This document shows, piece after piece, positions 1-9,722 of a stretch of DNA of 64,000 nucleotides. A program made the translations under genes and the position numbers. The notes beneath the pieces were generated by a model that made no database searches, was not told where the DNA came from, and saw only the letters and a list, made by a program, of their open reading frames with translations. This DNA comes from Splendidivirga corallicola (GTDB lineage: Bacteria > Bacteroidota > Bacteroidia > Cytophagales > Cyclobacteriaceae), in NCBI GenBank assembly GCA_030442035.1, contig JAUJEA010000003.1, forward strand, positions 434,001-498,000, given 5' to 3'. Position 1 is the first letter of the stretch. The number at the start of each line of letters is the position of its first letter.

Positions 1-38
1 AAAAACTTATTGAAGGGTTATTTATTAAATAATTTTTC

Positions 39-46
39 TATATTTG
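39..46 (+). promoter_or_regulatory. rplS promoter -7 box
   Basis: TATATTTG matches the Bacteroidota -7 consensus TAnnTTTG exactly and lies 40 bases before the rplS start. No clear TTTG sits at the -33 distance, so only the -7 half is supported. Confidence 0.5.
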
Positions 47-86
47 CAGTCCGTTTTTGGAGAATAAGAAATAATTTATATAGATC

Positions 87-440
87 ATGAGCGAGCTTAT
101 AAAAATCATTGAGCAGGAATATGCTGAGAAGAGAGAAGCACTACCTGATTTTAAATCCGGAGATACTGTCAATGTACACGTAAAGATTCGTGAAGGTAAT
201 AAAGAAAGAGTACAGCAGTTCCAGGGTACCGTCATTCAAAGAAGAAGGCCTAACACCAATGGAGAAACATTCACAGTTCGCAAAGTTTCCAATGGTATTG
301 GTGTTGAGAGAATTTTCCCTGCACTTTCTCCAAATATTGAGAAGATAGAAGTCATTAGAAGAGGTAAGGTAAGAAGGGCCAGATTATTCTATCTAAGAGG
401 ACGTCAAGGTAAAGCCGCCAGAATCAAAGAGAAGATATAA
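87..440 (+). CDS. rplS: 50S ribosomal protein L19
   Basis: This is a structural protein of the large ribosomal subunit, located at the 30S-50S interface. The 117-residue length is normal for L19. The family's central region is plain: an SH3-like barrel with [10 protein letters not shown], then [13 protein letters not shown] and a basic tail ([23 protein letters not shown]). It is preceded by its own -7 box and followed within 30 bases by a terminator, so it appears to be transcribed alone rather than with trmD/rimM, which are not in view. Identification is secure. Confidence 0.98.
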   Translation: MSELIKIIEQEYAEKREALPDFKSGDTVNVHVKIREGNKERVQQFQGTVIQRRRPNTNGETFTVRKVSNGIGVERIFPALSPNIEKIEVIRRGKVRRARLFYLRGRQGKAARIKEKI

Positions 441-465
441 ATACCCGCTGAGGGTTATAAATACT

Positions 466-502
466 GAGCCAATCCTGTTAGCGGGATTGGCTTTTCTGTT
501 TT
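466..502 (+). terminator. rho-independent terminator after rplS
   Basis: The arms GCCAATCC (468-475) and GGATTGGC (484-491) pair perfectly around an 8-base loop and are followed by a T-rich run (TTTTCTGTTTT). It is oriented to end the rplS transcript. Confidence 0.85.
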
Positions 503-520
503 GGAGCAATATTGAATTAA

Positions 521-550
521 TTTGTAATATTCAGAGCATTGCTAATTTTG
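521..550 (+). promoter_or_regulatory. dapF promoter
   Basis: TTTG (521-524), an 18-base spacer, then TAATTTTG (543-550) fit the Bacteroidota sigma-ABfr consensus closely. The dapF start is about 50 bases downstream. Confidence 0.6.
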
Positions 551-598
551 TTATTGTGGAAAAGGTTAATTTTGATCTTACGGATCACAAGTTGAAAT

Positions 599-1378
599 AT
601 GACTCACTTAAAGTTTTATAAATATCAAGGCACCGGTAATGACTTTGTCATGATTGACAATCGTCAATTCACTTTCAATCAAAATGATTTGGAATCGGTC
701 AGAAAAATATGTGATCGCAAATTTGGCATTGGAGCTGATGGTTTAATCCTGATCCAGGATCACCCGGATCATGATTTTGAGATGGTCTATTTCAATGCTG
801 ATGGAAGTCAAAGCCTTTGTGGTAATGGAAGTCGATGTGCAGTAAAATTCGCAAACTTTTTAGGAATCATTGACCAGCAAACTACATTTCTCGCTATCGA
901 TGGAGCTCATGAAGCATTTTTAGAAGATGATTTGGTGCATTTGAAAATGGGTGATGTTGAGGAAGTGACTATAAAGAATAAAGAAGTTTTTATTAATACA
1001 GGATCTCCCCACCATATCAAGTTCGTGGATGATGTGGAGCAATTTGATGTTGTTCAGGAAGGAAAGAGAATCAGATATATGGAAGACTACTCCAAAACCG
1101 GAGGAACAAACGTCAACTTTGTTCAGGCTCTTAGCCATAATCAGGTGTTCGTAAGAACTTATGAACGTGGTGTGGAGGATGAAACACTTTCCTGTGGAAC
1201 CGGTGTTACTGCTGTCAGTTTGGCAGTTAGTTTGAAAAACTATCAAAGTCCCGTTCATATCAAAACCTTGGGAGGTGACCTCCAGGTATCGTTTAATAAG
1301 ATAAATGATCAAAAATTTGAAGAAATTTATTTAATCGGACCGGCAGGAATGGTATTTGAAGGGAGCATTGAAATCTAG
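599..1378 (+). CDS. dapF: diaminopimelate epimerase
   Basis: It interconverts LL- and meso-diaminopimelate, the last step before lysine and peptidoglycan cross-bridge precursor synthesis, in the cytoplasm. The 259 residues show both halves of the pseudo-symmetric fold. The two catalytic cysteines are visible as Cys74 in the motif CGNGSRC and Cys199 in SCGTGVTAV, with the flanking YQGTGNDFVMID motif at the N-terminus. It has its own promoter and is followed about 110 bases later by secA on the same strand. The ATG start is the only sensible one before the conserved N-terminal strand. Confidence 0.97.
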   Translation: MTHLKFYKYQGTGNDFVMIDNRQFTFNQNDLESVRKICDRKFGIGADGLILIQDHPDHDFEMVYFNADGSQSLCGNGSRCAVKFANFLGIIDQQTTFLAIDGAHEAFLEDDLVHLKMGDVEEVTIKNKEVFINTGSPHHIKFVDDVEQFDVVQEGKRIRYMEDYSKTGGTNVNFVQALSHNQVFVRTYERGVEDETLSCGTGVTAVSLAVSLKNYQSPVHIKTLGGDLQVSFNKINDQKFEEIYLIGPAGMVFEGSIEI

Positions 1379-1488
1379 AAATTTTCGAAATGAAAATTGT
1401 CGGTACCTTATTTAGTAAAACCGAATTACAAAATTTAATTTAAACAGATTAACTTTAAGAGTTAAACGCAGCAAAATTACTCGCTAAA

Positions 1489-4400
1489 ATGTTAGACATA
1501 CTCACTAAAGGAATTACCAAAGTTTTTGGAACAAAGTCCGATAAAGATATTAAAAAGGTTCTCCCTCTTGTAGTTGAAATAAATGCTGAATTTGACAAAC
1601 TACAAAATATCGACAATGATGCGCTTAGAGCCAAAACAACTGCCGTTAAGGAGATCATTGACGGAGATCTAAAAGAAATTGATGATCGAATTGCAGGCTT
1701 ACACAAGGAAATCGAGGAAAAGCCGGATCTGGATATTCATGAGAAAGAAGATATTTTCAATAAGATTGATGAGTTAGAGAAGGAAAGAAATGATGAGCTT
1801 GAAAAAGTTCTTATGAAGGTTCTTCCACAAGCATTTGCCATTGTAAAAGAAACAGCCAAAAGATTTAAAGATAACGAATCAATTGAAGTAACAGCTGAGA
1901 TGTTCGACAAACAATTGGCTGCGAACAAAGAGCACATCGAGATCAAAGGAGATAAAGCCATTTGGAAGAATAAATGGATTGCTGCCGGAAATGAAATCAC
2001 CTGGGACATGATGCATTATGATGTCCAATTAATCGGTGGGGTTGTACTGCACGAGGGAAAGATAGCCGAAATGGCCACTGGAGAGGGAAAAACATTAGTT
2101 GCAACCTTACCCGCCTTCCTAAATGCCTTGGCAAAAAGAGGAGTACACGTGGTAACGGTGAATGACTACCTTGCCAAAAGAGATTCCGAATGGATGGCGC
2201 CCATTTTCGAGTTCCATGGGCTTACGGTGGATTGTATTGATAAACACACACCGAATTCCGAAGAGCGCAGAAAGGCCTATCGTGCAGATATTACCTATGG
2301 AACGAACAACGAATTTGGCTTTGATTATCTGAGGGACAATATGGCCCGTGAGACGGATGAACTTGTCCAGCGAAAGCATCATTATGCTATGGTGGATGAG
2401 GTGGATTCTGTTTTAATTGATGATGCCCGGACTCCGCTGATCATATCAGGACCTGTTCCAAAGGGGGATGAGCATGAGTTTTATGAATTAAAACCACGAA
2501 TCGCCAAACTGGTCGACGCTCAGAAAAAACTGATTTCCCAATACCTCATTGACGCCAAGAAAATGATCGGTGATGGAAATGACAAAGAAGGAGGACTTGC
2601 ACTTTTCAGGACCTATAGAGGTCTTCCAAAGTACAAACCATTGATCAAGTATTTGAGTGAAACCGGGAAAAAGCAAATTCTGGGAAAAACTGAAAACTTT
2701 TACCTTCAGGACAACTCCAAAATGATGCCTGAGGCTGATGAGCCATTGTATTTTACGATTGACGAAAAGAATAACAATATTGATCTTACGGAGAAGGGAA
2801 TTGATTTGATTACAGGACAGGGAGAAGATCCTAATTTCTTTATCCTTCCTGACATCGGAATAGAAATTGCCAAACTAGAAAATGATGATACGCTTTCGGA
2901 TGAAGAAAAACTAAAGCAAAAGGATGATGTCATCAAGGACTACGCAGCGAAGGCAGAAAGAATTCATACGGTAAACCAACTACTCAAAGCTTATACTCTT
3001 TTTGAAAAAGATACGGAATACATCCTGGTTGATGGAAAAGTTAAAATAGTTGACGAACAAACCGGCCGAGTCATGGAGGGAAGGAGGTATTCTGACGGAC
3101 TTCATCAGGCCATCGAAGCCAAAGAAAATGTAAAGGTGGAAGATGCTACTCAGACCTATGCTACCATTACCCTTCAAAACTATTTCAGAATGTACCACAA
3201 GTTGGCTGGTATGACAGGTACTGCTGAAACTGAAGCTGGTGAGTTTTGGGAAATTTATAAGTTGGATGTGGTGGTCATTCCTACTAATAAACCGATTGTC
3301 AGAAAGGACATGGAGGATAAGGTTTATAAAACTGTTAGGGAAAAGTTCAATGCGGTAGCAGACGAAATAGTTGAGTTGACTCAATTGGGCAGGCCGGTTT
3401 TGGTAGGAACCACATCGGTAGAGATCTCTGAAATTATCAGCCGGATGCTTGGCATGAAAAACATCAAACACCAGATATTGAATGCAAAGCAGCACCAAAA
3501 GGAAGCTGAGATCGTCGCGGAGGCCGGGAAGCCCGGGACGGTAACCATTGCGACAAACATGGCTGGCCGTGGAACAGATATAAAACTAACTCCGGAATCA
3601 AAAGAAGCAGGAGGTCTGGCTATTATAGGAACGGAGAGACATGAATCGAGAAGGGTAGACCGGCAGTTGAGAGGACGGTCAGGAAGACAGGGAGATGTGG
3701 GTTCATCCCAGTTTTTTGTCTCTTTGGAAGATAACCTCATGAGAATGTTCATGTCGGATCGTGTCACCAAAATTATGGACAGGCTTGGTCTCCAGGAGGG
3801 CGAGGTTATACAGCACTCCATGGTAACAAAATCCATCGAACGGGCCCAGAAAAAAGTAGAAGAGAACAACTTTGCTATCAGAAAACGTCTTCTCGAGTAC
3901 GATGATGTGATGAACTCACAACGTGAAGTGATCTACAGCCGACGAAAAAATGCCCTTTTTGGTGAAAGGTTGCAGCTTGATATCCTAACCATGCTTTATG
4001 ACACCTGTGAGGATATCGTAGTGAATGCAAAAGCTTCCGAAGATTTCGATAGCTTTAAACTCAATATACTTGGAGTCCTGGGAATTGACTTTCAGATCAG
4101 TCCTGAGGACATGCAAAGAATACCACAAGAAGAATTAACTGATAAGCTTTACCATGAAGCGTTGAATCATTACAATACCAAAAATGGAGCCATCATAAAA
4201 AGATCCATCCCCATTATTAAAGAAATACATAAGACCAAGGGGGCAACAGTTGAAGATATCATGGTGCCTTTTACTGATGGCAAAAAACAAATAGGGGTTG
4301 TTTCAAATCTCAAGAAAAATGTCGAAACAGACTGCAGGGAAATAATTAAATCGATGGAGAAAATGATCACCCTGGCCATAATCGATCAGGCGTGGAAGGA

Positions 4401-4842
4401 ACATTTGCGTGAAATGGACGATCTAAAACAGTCTGTTCAAAGTGCGGTCTATGAACAAAAAGATCCTTTGCTGATCTATAAGTTTGAATCCTTTGAGCTT
4501 TTCAAAAGATTTATCGCTAAAGTGAATGAAGATACTATATCATTTCTACTAAAAGCTGATATACCTGTTCAGGATCCTGACCAGGTACATGAAGCCAGTC
4601 AACAAAGAAGCAGACAAAAGCTTAAAGAAAGTAAGGAGGAATCTCAGTCGTTGTTAAGTGGTGGTGGATCGCCCAATCGTCCCCCCGCTGAAAAAACAGC
4701 TCCTGTAAAATCTCAAAAGATAGCCGGAAGAAATGAAAAAGTATCGGTTCAATATACAGATGGCAGTGTAAAGAAAAACGTTAAATTTAAAACAGTAGAG
4801 GACGATATAAGAAATAATCGTTGTGTACTGATTGAAGATTAA
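1489..4842 (+). CDS. secA: preprotein translocase ATPase SecA
   Basis: SecA is the motor ATPase that drives Sec-dependent secretion at the inner membrane together with SecYEG. At 1117 residues it is longer than the E. coli protein (about 900), as is usual in Bacteroidota. Visible motifs include MATGEGKT (Walker A), [20 protein letters not shown] (DEAD-like Walker B and preprotein cross-linking entry), [21 protein letters not shown] and the arginine-rich motif [16 protein letters not shown]. The stretch near residues 340-480 is the expanded region. The C-terminus ends in NNRCVLIED and lacks the zinc-binding CxCxSGxxxxxCH tail found in many SecA proteins. Confidence 0.98.
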   Translation: MLDILTKGITKVFGTKSDKDIKKVLPLVVEINAEFDKLQNIDNDALRAKTTAVKEIIDGDLKEIDDRIAGLHKEIEEKPDLDIHEKEDIFNKIDELEKERNDELEKVLMKVLPQAFAIVKETAKRFKDNESIEVTAEMFDKQLAANKEHIEIKGDKAIWKNKWIAAGNEITWDMMHYDVQLIGGVVLHEGKIAEMATGEGKTLVATLPAFLNALAKRGVHVVTVNDYLAKRDSEWMAPIFEFHGLTVDCIDKHTPNSEERRKAYRADITYGTNNEFGFDYLRDNMARETDELVQRKHHYAMVDEVDSVLIDDARTPLIISGPVPKGDEHEFYELKPRIAKLVDAQKKLISQYLIDAKKMIGDGNDKEGGLALFRTYRGLPKYKPLIKYLSETGKKQILGKTENFYLQDNSKMMPEADEPLYFTIDEKNNNIDLTEKGIDLITGQGEDPNFFILPDIGIEIAKLENDDTLSDEEKLKQKDDVIKDYAAKAERIHTVNQLLKAYTLFEKDTEYILVDGKVKIVDEQTGRVMEGRRYSDGLHQAIEAKENVKVEDATQTYATITLQNYFRMYHKLAGMTGTAETEAGEFWEIYKLDVVVIPTNKPIVRKDMEDKVYKTVREKFNAVADEIVELTQLGRPVLVGTTSVEISEIISRMLGMKNIKHQILNAKQHQKEAEIVAEAGKPGTVTIATNMAGRGTDIKLTPESKEAGGLAIIGTERHESRRVDRQLRGRSGRQGDVGSSQFFVSLEDNLMRMFMSDRVTKIMDRLGLQEGEVIQHSMVTKSIERAQKKVEENNFAIRKRLLEYDDVMNSQREVIYSRRKNALFGERLQLDILTMLYDTCEDIVVNAKASEDFDSFKLNILGVLGIDFQISPEDMQRIPQEELTDKLYHEALNHYNTKNGAIIKRSIPIIKEIHKTKGATVEDIMVPFTDGKKQIGVVSNLKKNVETDCREIIKSMEKMITLAIIDQAWKEHLREMDDLKQSVQSAVYEQKDPLLIYKFESFELFKRFIAKVNEDTISFLLKADIPVQDPDQVHEASQQRSRQKLKESKEESQSLLSGGGSPNRPPAEKTAPVKSQKIAGRNEKVSVQYTDGSVKKNVKFKTVEDDIRNNRCVLIED

Positions 4843-5102
4843 CCACTAAAATTTATATTGTCGGATATCAATCGATCGTTCAATAAAGGATGTATGAGGT
4901 TTTTTGATAGTATAAAATGAATGATTACATTGTGCGACATTTATTTAAGTAGTAAAAGTAAGGGCGTGAAATAGCCATGATAAAGCGTTTGATATAGAGC
5001 AGCTTGATCAATGGCATGAGGAAGAAAAGTATTGAAACGTTATCATCAGAAAAGATTGATTTTGTCAGATGTCATTCAATACTTAACTCAAAATTGAATC
5101 AA

Positions 5103-5606
5103 ATGAAAAAAGGGTACAGTCTTATAGCGGTAGTTGTATTTTTAACAAGTTGTGTTCTGACCAAGCCTACGGTAAAAGTAGCACCGTATTCCGAAGATCT
5201 TTCAAAATACAGGCCTCAGTATACCGAAATGGAAATTGCATGGGATAATGGCACAGCAGAAGAAAATGACTCCCTGAGAAATGTTTCAACCGAACCAATG
5301 GATGTGACTTCCGAGATTGAACAGCTGATCACGGATATTTCTGAGAAAAACAAAGAAGTGTCCTATATAAGTGGTTATACCATTCAGGTATATTCCGGAA
5401 CAAGCAAAGCTAAGGCAGATATTGCTAAGTCAGAGATTTACAAGTTAATACCCGAATCAAGACCCAGACAAGATTGGGAAGCACCAAATTACAAAGTAAC
5501 TGTGGGAACATTTTTTGAAAGAATAGAGGCTTACAAATTATACGCTACACTCAAACAACAATTTCCCATGGCCACACTGGTCCCTACTAATATCCCAAAT
5601 CAATAA
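5103..5606 (+). CDS. SPOR-domain lipoprotein
   Basis: A predicted 167-residue outer-envelope lipoprotein. From the ATG at 5103 the protein opens with a lysine pair, a hydrophobic stretch and the lipobox LTSC, which puts the lipidated cysteine at residue 17. The frame stays open upstream to about 5004, but that would bury the signal peptide, so 5103 is chosen. The last 75 or so residues (from YTIQVYSGTSKAKAD to the end) resemble a SPOR domain, which binds denuded peptidoglycan in other bacteria. It lies 11 bases before the amidohydrolase gene and is probably cotranscribed with it. No specific role can be assigned. Confidence 0.8.
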   Translation: MKKGYSLIAVVVFLTSCVLTKPTVKVAPYSEDLSKYRPQYTEMEIAWDNGTAEENDSLRNVSTEPMDVTSEIEQLITDISEKNKEVSYISGYTIQVYSGTSKAKADIAKSEIYKLIPESRPRQDWEAPNYKVTVGTFFERIEAYKLYATLKQQFPMATLVPTNIPNQ

Positions 5607-5617
5607 TCTGAATTTTC

Positions 5618-6820
5618 ATGGACCCCTCGATGCTTAAGGCGCGTGTTAAATCACTCGCACATGAAATTGCCACAGAAATTGTAGAGATAAGAAGGCATAT
5701 TCACGCTCACCCGGAGCTCTCATTTGAAGAACACAATACTGTAAAATTTGTTGAAACCAAACTGAGGGATTTTGGTATAAATGACATCCAAAGTGTGGCC
5801 AGGACCGGTTTAACAGCTTTGATAAAAGGGAAAAACCCAACATCTAAAGTTATAGCGCTTAGGGCAGATATGGATGCTCTTCCCATTGAGGAAACCAACG
5901 ATGTTCCCTACAAATCGAAGGTGGCAGGAGTAATGCATGCCTGCGGACATGATGTGCATACTGCCTCTTTACTGGGATCTGCCAAGATACTCCAAACTTT
6001 AAAGGAGGAATTTGAAGGGACAATTAAGCTAGTGTTCCAACCGGGGGAGGAAAAAATCCCAGGAGGGGCTTCTTTAATGATAAAGGACGGGGCCTTAAAA
6101 AATCCGGCTCCTAAAAATATCCTTGGCCAACATGTCATGCCATTGATTCCGGTTGGTAAGGTTGGTTTCAGAAAAGGTATGTATATGGCAAGTGCTGATG
6201 AGTTATACATTACCGTAAAAGGGAAGGGTGGACATGCTGCAGTACCCGAACATAATATAGATCCTGTATTAATTACTTCTCATATCATCGTGGCACTGCA
6301 ACAGATTATTAGCAGGCATGCAAGCCCTAAAAGTCCCACCGTACTTTCCTTTGGAAAAGTTATCGCCAATGGTGCTACTAATGTAATTCCGGATAAGGTG
6401 TATATTGAGGGTACATTTAGAGCCATGGATGAAAAATGGCGGGCTGAGGCACATGAAAAAATGAAAAAAATGGCAGAGGGTATAGCGGAAGGCATGGGTG
6501 GCCATTGCGAATTCAACATTGCAAAAGGGTATCCGTATTTGCAAAATGAGCCCCAATTAACACAAAGAGCACAAAATGCTGCCTGTGAATATCTGGGTGA
6601 GGAAAACGTTGTTGAATTGGATATATGGATGGGAGCTGAGGATTTTGCCTTTTATTCACAGGAAATTGACGCTTCATTCTATAGATTAGGTGTCAGAAAT
6701 GAAGCCATGGGAATAACATCAGGCGTACACACACCAACATTTAACATTGATGAAAGAGCATTGGAAATCGGAACGGGATTAATGTCATGGATCGCACTAA
6801 ATGAACTTTCATCAAAGTAA
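5618..6820 (+). CDS. M20-family amidohydrolase (N-acyl-amino acid hydrolase-like)
   Basis: A predicted cytoplasmic metal-dependent amidohydrolase of the M20D type (hippurate hydrolase, IAA-amino acid hydrolase, N-acetyl-diaminopimelate deacetylase relatives). Of 400 residues, the signature pieces are RRHIHAHPELSFEE (23-38), RADMDALPIEE (82-92), HACGHDVH with Cys109 and His111 as metal ligands, QPGEE (141-145), the dimerisation lid with GKGGHAA, and GAEDFAFYS near the end. There is no signal peptide. The substrate cannot be told from sequence. It follows the SPOR lipoprotein closely and converges on the TPR gene downstream. Confidence 0.9.
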   Translation: MDPSMLKARVKSLAHEIATEIVEIRRHIHAHPELSFEEHNTVKFVETKLRDFGINDIQSVARTGLTALIKGKNPTSKVIALRADMDALPIEETNDVPYKSKVAGVMHACGHDVHTASLLGSAKILQTLKEEFEGTIKLVFQPGEEKIPGGASLMIKDGALKNPAPKNILGQHVMPLIPVGKVGFRKGMYMASADELYITVKGKGGHAAVPEHNIDPVLITSHIIVALQQIISRHASPKSPTVLSFGKVIANGATNVIPDKVYIEGTFRAMDEKWRAEAHEKMKKMAEGIAEGMGGHCEFNIAKGYPYLQNEPQLTQRAQNAACEYLGEENVVELDIWMGAEDFAFYSQEIDASFYRLGVRNEAMGITSGVHTPTFNIDERALEIGTGLMSWIALNELSSK

Positions 6821-6830
6821 CATAGATGTC

Positions 6831-7553
6831 TTAATCCAATAATTCTAACAGCTCTCTTGAAGCTCGATATTCATACTCATCCGGTCTGATTCTGTTAAGG
6901 ATCTGTCTGGCTTCCTCTATATCATCTCCTAATACATAAGCAAGTGCTAAGTACCAGTTCCCTTGTTGGTTAAATTCACTTTTTATTTCCGAAAGTGCCG
7001 AAAGATAATCGATGGCTTTTTCATGAGTTCCATCCGCCAAAGCACTAACACCTGCATAAAATAAGAGTGTGTCATTCCTGTTACGCTCCAGAACTGCCGA
7101 CTCGAAGCCCTTCAATGCCTCTTTGAAATTCTGATGACTATAATTCTGAAAAGCCTCTTTAATATCAGATTGATCGGATGACCTCGTTGTGATCAAATTA
7201 GGATATGGTTGAAAGTAACTTTGGAATAACTGGGTTGTAGAAGATGTTTGAGAAAGATAGTGTAAAACGGCAATGAGAATTGTTAATGTGGCTGCCACAC
7301 CCCCTATAAATAACCAAACCCTCTTAGGATTCTTTCTTTTAAAGGAGAGTAATTCTTCATTCATCTCGGCACCAATCTCCTTAAGCTCCTGTCTCAACCC
7401 AAAATTGTGAATACCTTCCATGGCCAATCTTAAAGCTTCCACGCTTTTTGCGAAATCGGTGTCGGATTCAAGGCGGCTCTCGAATGCTTTGCGCTCCTCT
7501 TCGTTCAGGGTGCCAGACAAATACTTTTCAATATTCTCCAATTCTTCAGACAT
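6831..7553 (-). CDS. TPR-containing membrane protein, anti-sigma-like
   Basis: A 240-residue protein starting 6 bases after the sigma-factor stop codon. The first 45 residues (EELENIEKYLSGTLNEEERKAF and following) resemble the short helical N-terminus of Bacteroidota anti-sigma factors, which bind sigma in the cytoplasm. A single membrane segment spans about 79-100, and the outer C-terminal part contains TPR-like helices (roughly 140-220, including YAGVSALADGTHEKAIDYL). There is no zinc-binding HxxxCxxC motif. The adjacency suggests that it tethers or inhibits the neighbouring sigma factor; this is inference. Confidence 0.7.
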   Translation of the reverse strand: MSEELENIEKYLSGTLNEEERKAFESRLESDTDFAKSVEALRLAMEGIHNFGLRQELKEIGAEMNEELLSFKRKNPKRVWLFIGGVAATLTILIAVLHYLSQTSSTTQLFQSYFQPYPNLITTRSSDQSDIKEAFQNYSHQNFKEALKGFESAVLERNRNDTLLFYAGVSALADGTHEKAIDYLSALSEIKSEFNQQGNWYLALAYVLGDDIEEARQILNRIRPDEYEYRASRELLELLD

Positions 7554-7559
7554 CGGCTA

Positions 7560-8153
7560 TCAGTGAATATAATCCAAAGTAATACCTTTCTGCGTCACTA
7601 GTTTAATCAGTGATTGCAAACAACGATACTTCTTATTCTTCGCTGCTTGTTCACTTCCTAAATTAAATTTACTCATGATATCTTTCATACCGAGGTTGTT
7701 ATAATAAAAGTCCAGTAGAATCGCTTTACAATCCTCGCTTAACAGCTCAATGAGCTTTTCTATGAGTCCAATCTTATTTTGTTGGTGTTCCAAATCAGCC
7801 AGTGGCAATTCAATGGTCTCTTCTTGCTCGATTTCAGAAATCTCCCGGATCTGTTTTGAATGCTTTCTTAATTCTTTAAACCATATGTTCCTTGCAATCA
7901 CGTAGATGAAGGTTTTAAGACTGGAATCGCCTCTAAATTTTCCACTTTTAATCTGGTTATACACCACTAGCAGTGTTTCCTGATAAATATCTTCAACATC
8001 CTCTATTCTTCCTTTGTTCTTTAGAATAAAGTTTTTAATCAATGGGAAGTAAGAACGATACAATTCCTTTAACGCAGCACTTTTATCTTTTCCTGTTCCC
8101 GATTGAATAGCGTCTATAATCCTCTGATCTTCAAGAAAAAAATGTTTCTCCAT
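7560..8153 (-). CDS. sigma-70 family RNA polymerase sigma factor
   Basis: A 197-residue ECF-type sigma factor. Region 2 is seen in EDIYQETLLVVYNQI and in RGDSSLKTFIYVIARNIWFKELRK, and region 4 in SEDCKAILLDFYYNNLGMKDIMSKF and the following recognition helix. The frame extends to a TTG at 8168, but the ATG at 8153 gives the normal N-terminus. It is the first gene of a two-gene unit with the TPR membrane protein. No specific target promoters can be named. Confidence 0.85.
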   Translation of the reverse strand: MEKHFFLEDQRIIDAIQSGTGKDKSAALKELYRSYFPLIKNFILKNKGRIEDVEDIYQETLLVVYNQIKSGKFRGDSSLKTFIYVIARNIWFKELRKHSKQIREISEIEQEETIELPLADLEHQQNKIGLIEKLIELLSEDCKAILLDFYYNNLGMKDIMSKFNLGSEQAAKNKKYRCLQSLIKLVTQKGITLDYIH

Positions 8154-8168
8154 AAATATGGTCCCCAA

Positions 8169-8801
8169 TTCGGCTTAAAGGTAATTCGCTTTTTTAATTT
8201 TTTTATAAAAAATTTACAAACAACTCGTGTTTCATTTTTAGGTAGTTTGAATCAAAAAAAGCTCTTTAAAAAGTAACACCTTTATCAGCTTCATTTTCTC
8301 AATTGTTTTACTTATCCAAACACTACAATCAATTAATAGTCAAAAATATTACTACTTCTAAAATTCCAATGTTGATAATGAAATTCAATAGGTATTGTAG
8401 CATTGGCTTTCATCTCAAATCGAAAACTCAAAGACAGCAAAATAAGTTTTTTTTGTGATTATTCAACATATGGATTTAGAGAATTGGACTGATCACGTCA
8501 TCAATACTTTTTCCCCTCTTTCACATACTACCATCATGGTATGGCTTAAGGTACTTTTAAATTAAATGCAAATCATGAAAAACGCTATTCCAAATTTCCG
8601 GAGAATTAGTTCAGCCGGAATGTTTCCTCCAAATCATCTATCTATTATAAGAAAATTTGCATTCCCACAACAAACAAGATATGGTCATATCAGGCAGAAT
8701 TGGGCATTTAGAAAAAAAATCAATTTTTTTTCTAAATGCTGATTACCTCTTTACACATTTCAATACTATTTAATTGAACTCAACCTTAAAAACTTTACAT
8801 A
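8169..8801. other. AT-rich non-coding stretch upstream of small HTH gene
   Basis: About 630 bases with no convincing gene. Two short frames, 31 codons from 8470 and 55 codons from 8575, begin with ATG but have no recognisable motif or double-glycine leader. A perfect inverted repeat at 8704-8739 is listed separately. Confidence 0.5.
8704..8739. repeat. perfect 16-bp inverted repeat
   Basis: The arms GCATTTAGAAAAAAAA (8704-8719) and its exact complement (8724-8739) flank a 4-base TCAA loop. The stem is A/T-rich and has no T-run beyond it, so it is not a typical terminator. It lies 63 bases before the small HTH gene. Confidence 0.75.
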
Positions 8802-9011
8802 ATGGCAGGACTTAAATATTATGAAAGATTTAAAAGGTTGGAAAAATTAATTCGATTAAAAGCGACCGGGTCTCCGAAAGAACTAGCTAAGAAATTTGAA
8901 GTTTCGGAAAGAACTATTTATCGGTTAATTGAGAGTATCGAATTAGCTAACAACAAAAAAATAAAATTTAGTTATGAAGAAAACAGTTATATTTTTTTCG
9001 ATGAAAACTAA
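8802..9011 (+). CDS. small HTH-domain protein
   Basis: A 69-residue protein that is essentially one winged-helix/DeoR-like HTH: LEKLIRLKATGSPKELAKKFEVSERTIYRLIESI, followed by a short wing (KIKFSYEENSYIFF). Stand-alone HTH proteins of this size are frequent in Bacteroidota, often near small secreted or bacteriocin-like peptides, but none is recognisable here. It is monocistronic and sits between two gene-poor stretches. The target is unknown, and it could regulate its own promoter, which overlaps or follows the nearby inverted repeat. Confidence 0.75.
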   Translation: MAGLKYYERFKRLEKLIRLKATGSPKELAKKFEVSERTIYRLIESIELANNKKIKFSYEENSYIFFDEN

Positions 9012-9722
9012 AATTTTAGCCCGACTGTCAAAAAATGGCAGTGACGCGCTGTATGTTAGCAAGGTTTTTAAGTAAGGCCCTTCACAACGCCGATAGAGAA
9101 TGGATTTTTTCAACCAGCGGAAAGGGATAGTTGACGAGAATGCCTCTACCTTAGAGGCGTTCTCTTCCCTTTTATCAACATTTCGAATCATTTTTGAAAT
9201 TGTATAATCCAATGAAATTTCGCTGGATTATTGATGACGGATCAATGGGCAATCACACACAGGATTTACCGAATTTTGCTTTGATTTTTTCCTTAATTCG
9301 GAAAAGCTCGATCCAAAATATTCAAAGATGAAAAATCTATCTCAGCTTCCTTGAAATAATTCAATTCAACAAAGTTCCTTTTTGAACAAATTCTTTAATT
9401 ACCATTTTGAAAAAAAAGTAACCTTTTTCATTGTCTTGATGTAATAATTTTTTGAAAATTGAAGAATTTAAACTAAAATGGGAGCCCATTACTTTTTGAC
9501 GTTTTTCATAGATATTACTTAAAGATAAGTAAAACTTGGAATTGTTATAAAAAGGGGTTTGGAGTAATTGTTAGACCGTTTCAGTCAAGGTTAAATTTAT
9601 CTTTAATACGGCGGGAGAGGCAAGTAAAGAAAAGCCATAACTTGTATTTTTTAGAGTTAGTATTTTTTAAAGATTTGCAATCCACATTATTATGATTGTT
9701 GATCTGTTATGATTTTTAGTTA
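9012..9722. other. gene-poor stretch with hairpin
   Basis: About 710 bases with no credible reading frame. It holds the hairpin at 9121-9173 (listed separately) and a weak 7-bp inverted repeat CCGAATT/AATTCGG near 9270-9302. Nothing else stands out. Confidence 0.5.
9121..9173 (+). terminator. two-part hairpin, probable terminator
   Basis: The inner arms GAGAATGCCTCTA (9136-9148) and TAGAGGCGTTCTC (9152-9164) pair over 13 bases with one T-G wobble. The outer arms AAAGGGA and TCCCTTT extend it after a bulge, ending in TTTTAT. It is probably the terminator of the HTH transcript or of a small RNA beginning after 9011. Confidence 0.5.

Noticed and set aside
9177-9195. TTCGAATC resembling a tRNA T-loop
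   Set aside because: No acceptor stem, anticodon arm or CCA around it.
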